64,000 bases of DNA from Verrucomicrobiales bacterium (GTDB taxonomy: Bacteria > Verrucomicrobiota > Verrucomicrobiia > Limisphaerales > UBA11320): the NCBI GenBank assembly GCA_016793885.1, contig JAEUHE010000039.1, positions 1 through 64,000 of the forward strand. Reading direction: 5' to 3'. Positions 7,856-16,500 of this stretch are shown here, one piece after another. The notes beneath the pieces are model-generated. The model was given only the letters and a program-made list of their open reading frames with translations. It was not told the DNA's origin and searched no databases. How positions within the stretch are numbered: position 1 is the stretch's first letter; every line of letters begins with the position of its first letter. The position numbers and the translations under genes were made by a program.

Positions 7856-8458
7856 CTAGGTCAGCTCGCGGCGTCCTTCGAGCGCTCGATGAAGCGTGAG
7901 CTCATCAGCGAACTCGAGTCCGGTGCCCGCCGGCAGACCATGGGCGATCCGGGTGACTCGAATGCCCCGCGGGCTCAGCCGTTTGGCTAGATAATGGCTG
8001 GTGGCATCGCCTTCCACATCGGTGGCGAGAGCGAGGACAATCTCTCGGATCGGCTCCGTGCTGAGGCGGTTTTCCAGCTGGACGATGCGCAGGTCCTCGG
8101 GTCCTACCCCATTCAGGGGGGAAAGACGCCCCCCGAGAACATGGTAGCGCCCCCGGAAGTTGCCGGCTTTTTCCAGGCTGAGGATATCGACCGCCCGCTC
8201 CACCACGCAAACGAGCGCGCCGTCGCGCGAGGTGCTGGCGCAGATGGGGCAGGGGGTGGCTTCGGTCAGCGCCCCGCAAATGCCGCACAGGTGGACCTTC
8301 TCGCGAGCGGTGTTGAGCGCCTCGGCCAATCGGCGGATGGAAGCTGGTTCCGTCTGCACCACGTGCAAGGCCAGCCGCTCGGCCGAACGAGGGCCGATAC
8401 CGGGTAGCTTGCTCAGTTCGTCCTGGAGGCGGGCGATGGCTTCGGGTAAGACGCTCAC
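7856..8458 (-). CDS. recR: recombination mediator RecR
   Basis: A 200-residue protein, the usual length for RecR. In order: a helix-hairpin-helix with LPGIGPRSAERLALH near residues 17-31, a C4 zinc finger CGICGALTEATPCPICA near 57-73, a Toprim domain (VCVVERAVDILSLEKAG onward) and a C-terminal tail ending GRRELT. RecR acts with RecO/RecF to load RecA at gaps. It lies ten bases after ybaB, the conserved ybaB-recR arrangement. Confidence 0.97.
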   Translation of the reverse strand: MSVLPEAIARLQDELSKLPGIGPRSAERLALHVVQTEPASIRRLAEALNTAREKVHLCGICGALTEATPCPICASTSRDGALVCVVERAVDILSLEKAGNFRGRYHVLGGRLSPLNGVGPEDLRIVQLENRLSTEPIREIVLALATDVEGDATSHYLAKRLSPRGIRVTRIAHGLPAGTGLEFADELTLHRALEGRRELT

Positions 8459-8468
8459 GAATTCCTGC

Positions 8469-8780
8469 CTACATGAGACCGGGGATGTTCATTCCGGCCG
8501 TGACCTTGCTCATCTCGGCGTTGGCGATATCGCGCGATCGGTTCAAGGCCTGGTTGACGGCAAGAAGGACCAGGTCCTCCAGCATGCCCACATCGCCGGA
8601 GGCGGCGGCTTGGGGATCGATCTTGATCGAAGCGATGGTGCTGTCCCCGCGGGCAACGACCTTCACGGCCCCGCCCCCGCTGGTTCCCTCGGCGGTCAGG
8701 TTAACCAAGCCTGCCTGCACTTCTTGCATCTGCTGCTGCATGCGCGCAGCTTGCTTCATCATTTTTCCAATACTCGACAT
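8469..8780 (-). CDS. ybaB: YbaB/EbfC nucleoid-associated protein
   Basis: A 103-residue protein of the YbaB/EbfC family. An N-terminal helix MSSIGKMMKQAARMQQQMQ leads into the conserved beta-sheet with the GGGAVKVVARGD segment, and it ends with the usual Met/Gly-rich tail (NIPGLM). Family members are dimeric DNA-binding proteins. It sits between dnaX and recR, as in many bacteria, which fixes the identity. Confidence 0.95.
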   Translation of the reverse strand: MSSIGKMMKQAARMQQQMQEVQAGLVNLTAEGTSGGGAVKVVARGDSTIASIKIDPQAAASGDVGMLEDLVLLAVNQALNRSRDIANAEMSKVTAGMNIPGLM

Positions 8781-8825
8781 AGGGTGATCTTCTAGGGGTT
8801 GTTTGAAAGGAAGATAGACCTGGGA

Positions 8826-10691
8826 TCAGGAGCGAACTTCGACAATGCGACCGCGGAAGAGTTCCAGCGCCTTCTGAATCAGAGGGTCGTCCTTGAAGTC
8901 AGTTGGATTGAGCTGCACGGGAGGCGCAGGTGGCGGTGTGGCGGCCGCTCGAGCGGCCGGGGGGGGAGCCCCGTTGGGCGTCGCTGGGGACGGTTGTGAT
9001 GGTGCAGGAGTCGCTCGTTGAGGTTCAGGTGCCGGCGTGGGAGCGGGTTTGGCCCGGTCCGCGGGAGCCGTCGCCTTGACGAATTTAACGTAGGTTCCCG
9101 GCCGGCCCAGCTCCTTGAGCTTGGTCTGGAGAAGCTCGATGTTCTTGCTGTTGTTGACGAGCTCAATGTGGTCGGCGAACTCGGGTTCAAAGCCAATGGT
9201 AAAAATGCTCCCTACATGCGAGACCGGGAACGCTTCGAGCAGGTAGCTGCGCGTAAACGGGCTCACGCGACCCACCGCCTCCAGCAGTTGGGGCCACAGG
9301 GCCTCGAGATCCGCCGGCCCGGTCGATGGAGGTGCAGCTTTGGAAGCAGATCCCGCGTCGATGATCTCCGCCGGGACAGCTGGGGCCGACGCAGCCGCGG
9401 CGGGCACAGCGGCAGCCCGCGGGGCGGGCGAGGATGATGGAGGCGCTGGCCGCTGAATCGCCGCCGGCGCCGCCATCGGTGCCGCACTCGCAACCGCCGC
9501 CGCCGGAGCTGCCGGAGTAGCCGCCGAGGAACCACGAGGGGCAGCGGAGCCTTGTGAGCGGAGTTGCTTGAGCTGTTCCAGAACGGCGTTGATGCCCAGC
9601 GAATTCCGAGCTTGGATCGCCTTCAAGAAGGCAACTTCGAGAAAAATCTTTTTGGAAGCCGCTTCACGCATCCGTCCCTCGGACTCAGTGAGTACCTCCA
9701 TCATGCGCGTGAGGACTTCAGCGCTGGCTAGGGCCGCATGCTCGCGAAGCCCGGCTCCTTCGGTCTCTGATACCTCGAGCAAGCTGAGATCACCGCCTGA
9801 AACCTGATAGACCAGAAGGTTGCGAAAGTGGCTGAGCACATCCGAAAGCAGTCGAGTGAGATCCTTCCCATGACGACACAGGGCATCCAGCTCGCGTAGC
9901 ACCGCGCCGGCATCTGCTCGCAAGATCCCCATCGCGATGGCTAGAACCTGGGCGTGGGAGGTGAGCCCGAACATGGAGAGCACATCTCCCTCCTCGATGT
10001 GGTTCCCGCAAAAACTGATCAGCTGATCGAGAGCGGACTCGGCGTCACGCATGCCGCCATCGGCTCCCCGGGCGATCGCGTGAAGCGCGGCTTCGTTGGC
10101 ATCGACTTTTTCCAGCTTCGAGATATGGGCCAGGTGCTTAACAATCAGGGCCACAGGTATGCGGCGGAGATCAAAGCGCTGGCAGCGCGAGAGGATCGTG
10201 GGAAGGACTTTCTCCGGGTCCGTGGTGGCAAACATGAACTTCACATGTGCCGGTGGCTCCTCCAAGGTCTTCAACAGGGCGTTGAAGGCCGCGGTTGAGA
10301 GCATGTGAACCTCGTCAATGATGAAGATTTTGAACTTTGAGGAGGCGGGAGCGAATTTAACCGTGTCGCGCAGTTCCCGCACCTGGTCGACGCCGTTGTT
10401 GCTGGCACCGTCGATTTCTAGCACGTCCAGCGAACGCCCCTCGGTAATCTCCTGGCATCTTTCGTCGTCATCGCTGAAGTCCACACTGGGCCCCCCCGTG
10501 CAGTTCAGGCATTTCGCGAAGATGCGTGCGACCGTCGTTTTGCCGGTTCCTCGCGGGCCGCAAAACAGATACGCATGAGCAATCCGGTTTTGCGCAATGG
10601 CATTGGCCAGCGTCTGGGTGACATGCTCCTGGCCAACGACATCGGCGAACCGTTGCGGGCGATACTTTCTCGCAATGACCTGATATGACAT
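8826..10691 (-). CDS. dnaX: DNA polymerase III subunit gamma/tau (DnaX)
   Basis: A 621-residue clamp-loader ATPase. The start is ATG 10691 (MSYQVIARKYRPQRFADVVG, the conserved DnaX N-terminus); an upstream in-frame ATG at 10811 would run through the SRP RNA gene and is rejected. Walker A GPRGTGKTT lies at 45-53, Walker B IIDEVHML and sensor 1 FMFATTDP follow, and domain III ends near 370. A long Ala/Pro linker covers ~390-510, then a C-terminal tau-type domain. The zinc module is odd: after CLNCTGGPS the usual P-C-G-x-C is replaced by DFSDDDE, leaving C61, C64 and C79 only. No clear tau/gamma frameshift site was identified. Confidence 0.96.
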   Translation of the reverse strand: MSYQVIARKYRPQRFADVVGQEHVTQTLANAIAQNRIAHAYLFCGPRGTGKTTVARIFAKCLNCTGGPSVDFSDDDERCQEITEGRSLDVLEIDGASNNGVDQVRELRDTVKFAPASSKFKIFIIDEVHMLSTAAFNALLKTLEEPPAHVKFMFATTDPEKVLPTILSRCQRFDLRRIPVALIVKHLAHISKLEKVDANEAALHAIARGADGGMRDAESALDQLISFCGNHIEEGDVLSMFGLTSHAQVLAIAMGILRADAGAVLRELDALCRHGKDLTRLLSDVLSHFRNLLVYQVSGGDLSLLEVSETEGAGLREHAALASAEVLTRMMEVLTESEGRMREAASKKIFLEVAFLKAIQARNSLGINAVLEQLKQLRSQGSAAPRGSSAATPAAPAAAVASAAPMAAPAAIQRPAPPSSSPAPRAAAVPAAAASAPAVPAEIIDAGSASKAAPPSTGPADLEALWPQLLEAVGRVSPFTRSYLLEAFPVSHVGSIFTIGFEPEFADHIELVNNSKNIELLQTKLKELGRPGTYVKFVKATAPADRAKPAPTPAPEPQRATPAPSQPSPATPNGAPPPAARAAATPPPAPPVQLNPTDFKDDPLIQKALELFRGRIVEVRS

Positions 10692-10704
10692 GTGCGGCCC
10701 CGTC

Positions 10705-10724
10705 AAAAAAATAAAAAGCCAGGG
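10705..10724 (-). terminator. U-tract after SRP RNA terminal stem
   Basis: On the minus strand the 3' strand of the SRP RNA terminal stem (CCCTGGC) is followed at once by TTTTTATTTTTTT, which ends 13 bases before the dnaX start codon. The stem plus U-run could end most SRP RNA transcripts, with read-through feeding dnaX, or the U-tract may simply mark the processed 3' end. Confidence 0.6.
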
Positions 10725-10809
10725 TGACCACGGCGGATGGAGAGCAAACTGCCGTTGCTGCATTCCTGCCCTGGCGGGGTTCGTAAGTCCCCATTCCATG
10801 GGCCCTGGC
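10718..10809 (-). ncRNA. ffs: bacterial small SRP RNA (4.5S type)
   Basis: A 92-nt RNA on the minus strand. The 5' end GCCAGGG pairs with the 3' end CCCTGGC, giving a single long hairpin. The apical part carries the diagnostic SRP domain: CCAGGGCAGGAATGC followed by AGCAAC, that is, a GGAA tetraloop with the AGCA-containing asymmetric internal loop that binds Ffh. No Alu domain is present. It is immediately upstream of dnaX-ybaB-recR in the same orientation, the arrangement known from Bacillus (scr-dnaX-yaaK-recR). The RNA guides FtsY/Ffh co-translational targeting to the membrane. Confidence 0.92.
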
Positions 10810-10821
10810 AAAAGACGAGGA

Positions 10822-10851
10822 GATTAAGCCTGACCCCTTCTGAGGCGGCAA
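10822..10851 (-). promoter_or_regulatory. candidate sigma-70-type promoter for SRP RNA-dnaX operon
   Basis: On the minus strand TTGCCG (10851-10846) and TTAATC (10827-10822) are 18 bases apart. Transcription would begin near 10815, about six bases before the mature SRP RNA 5' end, leaving a short leader as is usual for RNA genes. Both hexamers deviate from consensus, so this is a position-supported guess. Confidence 0.4.
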
Positions 10852-11101
10852 GCAGTTAATTGGGACTCTTGTCTGGGTGGGGGGCGGGGGGTAGGGAGAG
10901 ACTCCGTCGAGCCCACAGCGGCCCGAGGCTGCGTTGCAGACGGAAGCTGAACCCCGATGAGGGCCTCTCCGCGTGGGTTATCCCTGAGCGCTTCTCGCCG
11001 TGGCTCTCTCCACCTTCCCAGATCCTGGGTATTCATGAGCAAGTCTTTGCGGATCCGGGTCATCCGAGAAATCCGCGGTGAGTTCATTTCCGGTTTTAGG
11101 T
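10852..11101. other. intergenic region, no gene seen
   Basis: This ~250-base gap lies between the SRP RNA promoter region and the end of the protease gene. It holds the second copy of the 26-bp repeat (10890-10915) and an inverted repeat at 11049-11077 (GCGGATC ... ATCCGC arms) just beyond the protease stop, which might act as its 3' hairpin. No coding potential is seen. Confidence 0.55.
10890..10915 (+). repeat. 26-bp intergenic repeat, copy 2
   Basis: Base-for-base identical to 6794-6819. The flanks differ, which argues for a dispersed repeat rather than a recent segmental duplication. Confidence 0.85.
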
Positions 11102-13225
11102 TCAACGCCCGGGAGTGGAGATGACAATCCGATAGAAGCGCTGAGCTGCCGGCGGATCCGCGTCCAGGTAGCTCGACTCGCCACCCGTGCCAGAGAGGGT
11201 GACGATGGTCTCCCAAGCGTCGATGGTCGCTGACCGTTGGATCTGATACGTGACGCCAGTTTCGCCGCGAAAGGAAAGTTCAAACCCGCTAGGGAGCGTT
11301 CGACCCACCAGGGCGGGACGCTCCGGGGGAAGGAAGGTGCCGAACAGCTCCAGCTTGAGGCGGGTTAGCTGGCCGGTATTCAGAAAGCGGCGGTCAGCCA
11401 GTTCGACGACCCATTCTCCTTCGGCCGGTTCCCCCCAGTGCCGCACCGACAAAAAGGTCCAGTTCAGGGTGGTGCCGAACGCTGGCGAATGAGGCTCGGC
11501 CAGCAGGCTGGTCATGCCACTAGGGGATTTCAACAGGAGGTGCAGATCGCCCCAGTCATCGTGGGTCAACTGCACCTGCAGGGTGGCGTGTTCGACCCTA
11601 AAGCGGGGAGCCATCACTGGAAGGGAGACGCGCAACCCAGTGGCTTGGTTGTCCGGAATGGACAGGTCGAGGTTCGACCGCTCGATGGCTGTCTGCTCGC
11701 GGTCCCCCAAGGGCTGCCACTGCGCCGCCAAGACGACTGCAGCCTCCGCATTCACCAACCCCGCTCCATATTTGTGGTTGAAATGAAGTCCCGCCCCATT
11801 GGTTTGCCAATCAAGATCTGAGGGGTCGTTGCGCACTGCGGACCGAATCAGAATTTCTTGAGCGTCCCGCCAGCCCAGTTGAGGATTCTTCGACAGCATC
11901 AAAGCCAGGGTCGCCGAGACCAGAGGGGCGGACGCCGAGGTGCCGGTAAAGTTGGTGGTGTAGTCTCCCGAAGCTGCGCCGTCGAGTCCGAGCAAATCGG
12001 TCGTGGTGAGTCGAGGCAGTCCGGAACTGCCGGAAGGAGCCGATACCACCAAGCACGCGCCCGGCTCTCCGTAAGAGGTTTGAGTACCGTGATCGTTTAC
12101 CGATCCCACCGCGATCGTGTAGGGGGAGTTGGCGAAGCCGTCATAGTTGGCATTGTCGCCGACCCCGCGCCCGTTGCCTCCGGCAAACACGATCAGGCTC
12201 CCACGGCCACCCCGCCCGAGTTCTGCGGCGTCCTGAAGGGCTGCGGTGGCCAAAGGCCCGATACCCTCCAGCAGGCCCGTTCCGTCCGGGGCTCCCCAGC
12301 TGCAGTTTTTGACGGCCAGGCGATCATTGAGGTACAGCAAGGCTTCCGCTTCCGCGGAATCGGTGGTGGGGGCAGCGATTAACCGCAAGCTTACCAGCTG
12401 AGAGCGAGGCGCTCCCCCGGTTACTCCGATGCCATTCCCTTCGCGGGCAGCGATCAACCCCGCAACTTGGGTTCCGTGAATGTCCTCATCGAGGTTGCCG
12501 GGGCTTGGATCCCCGTCTCCGTCATTCCAGTCCCAGCCCGGTAGATCGCTCAGGTTCGGACTCAGGTCAGGGTGGGTGGATTGCAAGCCATCATCAACAA
12601 TACCAATCGTAACGCCTTCGCCCCGGACTTGCTGCCACACCGGAAGGCAGTTCAGGTCGATGCCCGGCAATCCTCCAGACTGACCGGTGTTGCGGAGGTG
12701 CCATTGTCGGGGAAAAAGGGGATCGTTGGGCTCGGTCTTCCGACTGCGCTGGCGGGCTAGGACCGGTTCGAGCTGAGCGACCTCCGCGGCCGACATGAGC
12801 TTGCGAGCGAGTTCCAGCCCGGCATCGGGAGATCCGGCATCCACCATAAAATAATGTTGCCGCGACGCTATTGGATGCCATTCGCCGACGCCTAGCTCGC
12901 GGAAGATGCCTGGAGCTTGAGCGGGTTCGAACAACCGGACCAGCAGGCGACCGTCGAAAGTGGCTTTGGTTTGCTGCGTGTGAGGAACTCCGACGGGGCG
13001 CATGACCCAATGGTGCCTTACCACACCTCCAGGCTTTGCCCCAGTCGCGGGCTCCTGCGGCGTTGGCAAGGGAGTCGGATCCACTCCCCACTCTTGGATT
13101 TGGCCCGACCTCCAAATCGAAAGGCGTTTAACGGGCGGGCTGGCAACCGCTCCCGCAGCACCAAGCGGCCAGGCACCTAATGATAAGGTGATGGCAACCC
13201 CCGAAATGAAAGCTCCGATTCGCAC
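11102..13225 (-). CDS. secreted S8 (kexin-like) serine protease with P domain
   Basis: A 707-residue protein with a signal peptide (MRIGAFISGVAITLSLGAWP, cleavage near Ala-Gly-Ala), a propeptide-like region to about 165, then a subtilase domain. The catalytic Asp is in GIVDDGLQSTHPDL (~207), His in DIHGTQVAGL (~248) and Ser in GTSASAP (~430). The D-D-G and H-G-T-x-V-A-G patterns are kexin/furin-like. A proprotein-convertase P domain follows at ~510-640 (LDLSIPDNQATG ... GEWVVELAD). The last ~70 residues, with FELSFRGETGVTYQIQRS and the end QRFYRIVISTPGR, form the C-terminal domain also seen in GH18 (5410) and other proteins here. It is transcribed divergently from the giant gene at 13597. Confidence 0.93.
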   Translation of the reverse strand: MRIGAFISGVAITLSLGAWPLGAAGAVASPPVKRLSIWRSGQIQEWGVDPTPLPTPQEPATGAKPGGVVRHHWVMRPVGVPHTQQTKATFDGRLLVRLFEPAQAPGIFRELGVGEWHPIASRQHYFMVDAGSPDAGLELARKLMSAAEVAQLEPVLARQRSRKTEPNDPLFPRQWHLRNTGQSGGLPGIDLNCLPVWQQVRGEGVTIGIVDDGLQSTHPDLSPNLSDLPGWDWNDGDGDPSPGNLDEDIHGTQVAGLIAAREGNGIGVTGGAPRSQLVSLRLIAAPTTDSAEAEALLYLNDRLAVKNCSWGAPDGTGLLEGIGPLATAALQDAAELGRGGRGSLIVFAGGNGRGVGDNANYDGFANSPYTIAVGSVNDHGTQTSYGEPGACLVVSAPSGSSGLPRLTTTDLLGLDGAASGDYTTNFTGTSASAPLVSATLALMLSKNPQLGWRDAQEILIRSAVRNDPSDLDWQTNGAGLHFNHKYGAGLVNAEAAVVLAAQWQPLGDREQTAIERSNLDLSIPDNQATGLRVSLPVMAPRFRVEHATLQVQLTHDDWGDLHLLLKSPSGMTSLLAEPHSPAFGTTLNWTFLSVRHWGEPAEGEWVVELADRRFLNTGQLTRLKLELFGTFLPPERPALVGRTLPSGFELSFRGETGVTYQIQRSATIDAWETIVTLSGTGGESSYLDADPPAAQRFYRIVISTPGR

Positions 13226-13596
13226 GGCTTCTCCGTCTCAGATGCTGCCTCATCATCGGCTGAACGAGTGGCTTGCTCAAGGCCGGCCCTGGAGATTTCT
13301 AGCGGCTGACTTCACTTCCGACTTGTGAGACCGCCCGGACTGAAGTATAACCGACACGCTGGATGTCTAGTTCCAGGACACCAGCGAATTCCCGATATTC
13401 CAGAGTCGCTCTCCAGTCAAAACGGATTTTGACGATGGTTTCAACGGCCCCTAGGTGGGGCCAGTTGATGAGGGATAGCACGGAGAACCATCAGGACCCC
13501 CAGCGTCCACGGCTGGCGGGTTTAGCTGGCCAATTGATGATCAAGATCTTGGCCTGCTGGGATGGTTGCCGATGTGTGCCAGTAGACGTTGCCTTT
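13226..13596. other. divergent intergenic region upstream of giant gene A
   Basis: These 371 bases lie between the divergent S8 protease and giant gene A and should hold both promoters. I see no consensus promoter pair, operator palindrome or riboswitch. An open frame from 13363 runs through into the giant gene, but its translation before 13597 lacks secretory or domain character, so I treat it as leader. Confidence 0.5.
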
Positions 13597-16500
13597 ATGT
13601 TACCGAGAATGCTTTGTAGGCTGTTGTTGGTTCGTGTTCTTCTGCCTGGGTTGATCGCGGCCCCCTTGCTAGTGCCTCTGACCGCCGTCCAGGCCGCCTG
13701 CCTTCCTCCGCCCGTCGGCCTCGCCACCCTGTATTCGGGTAATGGCAGCGCACTGGAGCCGGTAAGCGGACTCCATGGTCTCATGGGCGCCGGCGTGACA
13801 ATCACCAATGCCTTCGCCGGCCAAGGCTTCGCCTTTCGGGATGATCCCTCGAGTGTCATGTATCTGCCCGAGAGCCCGGTCTGGTCGCCCACCAACAATC
13901 AGTTCAGCATCGAATGCTGGATCCAACCAAATTTTGCGGTGTCGGGGGACAAGTTGGACACGATTCTGTCCAAACGCGAAGGGTGCTCCACGGTCGCTTA
14001 TCAGTTTGGAGTGTACAAGGGGCACCAAGGCCCGGCAAAGGTCGGCCTGCTGTACTTCAGCATTGGAGGCGTCGGGCTGGATTCCACCAATCGAATTCCC
14101 AACGACGGCCAGTTCCATCACGTGGCAGCCGTGTTCGATGGATCCCAAACCAACCAAAATATGCGGCTCTATCTGGATGGAGTGGCTGTGGGTGCCGCCT
14201 CGGTCTCGGTCACGATTCCCGTGACCTCGAGCGCTCCGGTCATCGGCCAGCACGGTGGCTGCAATTACTTCAGCAGTGCCGTGATGGACGAGATCAGTTT
14301 CTACAACCGGCCGCTGTCGCTTGCCGAGATTCAATCCATCCAAGCGGCCGGCTCTTCCGGAAAATGCATCCCAGCGGTAACGGGCGTTCCGGTTCCTTAT
14401 TTTACTGATTTTGAGTCGGGGGCAGGAGCCGGTTGGTCGCTTCGTCTCACCGACGGCAGCGAACCCATGCGCTTCAGCCGATTTCTAGGTCGCTTGGGCA
14501 GTGACGACGTTCTGCTCACGCTCACCGGACTTTCGCCCGGCACCTCCTACACGCTGGGTTTTGACTTCTATGCCCTGGATTCTTTGGATGGAGGAAACAC
14601 CTCCAGCGGCGACGTGCTCGGCGTCTGGGCGGACAATCAGCTTCTCTTCCGGGAAAGTTTCGCGAACTACAATGGCAATCCCCCGGGTGGCGTCCAAACC
14701 TTTCCACGCTCGCCGGACGAAGGACGTGCGGCCTTCGGTTTCGTGCCTTCCTATGTGGATGCCATCTATCGGAACATTGAGCTGACCTTCGTGCCGTCCA
14801 ACTCAGTCTCGGTGCTGCGCTTCTGGGGCTTGAACTTGCAGGAGCTGGGGGACGAATCCTGGGGTATCGACAATGTCCGCGTTCGCTCCACGGCTGCGGC
14901 CGGGGCTCCCATCATCAGCTCCACCACCCTGCCGACGCCCGGCACCACCCAATCCATTGCGCTGGATCGATTCACGGTGGCCGCTTCCCGCCCTTTGCAA
15001 CCTGCCGCAGCGACCAACCTGGCTAACTGGTCCCTCCGTTCCGCCGGCCCCAACTCCACGCTCGGGGACGGGGATGATGTCACGGTCGGACTCTCGGCCG
15101 CGCTGGTCCCCGCCTTCAACACCGGCCGGAGCATTCAGTTCACCATTTTGGGCGCCGTTCCCCTGCAGCCAGCGCGCTACCGGTTCTCCAGCGGAGCGGG
15201 TTTGGTGGATACCAATGGCGTGGCAGTGACGCCCTTCACCCAGGATTTCACCATCGTCCATCCGTCGCCGGGTCGGTTGGAGACTCCGGGTAGCGACAGC
15301 ATCGCGACGGCCTCGGACCTCAGCATGATCGAGACCCCGGCGGGCTCTGGTTTCCAGACCGCCATTGGGTCTGGCATCTTCAGCGCTGCGGGCGATGTGG
15401 ATTATTGGCGGTTCGATGCCGAGGTGGGGGATGTCGTCACGCTGCGCCTCGAGACGTTGGGAGCCGGTACCAATCCTCAGATGCAACTCCAGACGGTTTC
15501 GGGTTCGAACTTGGCCAGTGTCGGAGGCGGAGCTGATGGAGTTGTGGGCATCGATCGGTATCGGTTCGGTTCCCCGGGCACTTACTTTGTTCGGGTGTGG
15601 TCGGATCAGCGTCCGGCAGCCTACCGGCTGAGAGTGGATCTGGGTCGTAGTGCTCAACTCGAGGCTGAGCCGAACGATACGATTGCCCAAGCCACCCCGT
15701 TGACCCTGACCTTCGGGGCTGGGCTGGCCCAGGGTCGTGTCGCGGGAACCACCCTGGGTGCTGTCGACCTGTTCGCGCTGTTGAATCTCAATGCCGGCAA
15801 CTCGGTCAGTGTGACCGCGCGTTATCCCGATGGCTCCACTTTGGCGCCGCAGGGGGTGGTTCTGAGCCTGCTCGCCGGCACTGAGCCGGTGGCGACGGTG
15901 GCTGGTAACTCCTTGAACTTTCTGCTTCAGGCGAGCACGAATTATTTGGTGAGGGTCACGTCGACCAACGCCGATCTCCGAAGCCAGTACGTCCTGGATA
16001 TCGCAGTCAGCGACAGTGTTCCGCCTCAGATCACTTCGACCAGTTTTCCAGCGCAAGGCGGTTCCGCCGCTACGCTGTTCGACCGGTTTACGCTCGGTTT
16101 CTCGGAGGATATGAGCCCGGTTGCGGTGACCAACTCCTCGGTTTACGAGCTGCGCAGTGCGGGACCGGACGGGAACTTCAACACAGCCGACGATGCGATC
16201 TATCCCATCGTTCCGGATGCTTACTCAACCGGGTTGTCCGCGAGCTATTCGATATTGGATGGTCCGGTTCAGCCCGGCCTGACGCGGCTTCGTGTGAGCA
16301 CTGGTCTTAGCGACCGGATCGGAAATGGTCTGGCCAGCACCTTCCAGCTCACCTTCACGATCACCAACCCGCCGGGCTATTTTATGGAGACCCGCGGCAA
16401 TGACGTAGCCGGCAAAGCAGCGTTGTTCCTCAACCCTGGCAACGGGAATCCCAGCGGCACTCTCGGTTTTGCCTACAATCTCACCGGATCTAACAACCCA

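Noticed and set aside
9640-9660. Programmed -1 frameshift site in dnaX (CAAAAAG)
   Set aside because: It lacks the A-AAA-AAG heptamer and lies before the domain III end where gamma would normally be cut; no downstream stem-loop was clear.
10691-10811. N-terminal extension of DnaX to an ATG at 10811
   Set aside because: The extension is a translation of the SRP RNA gene and its U-tract; MSYQVIARKYRP at 10691 matches the normal DnaX start.
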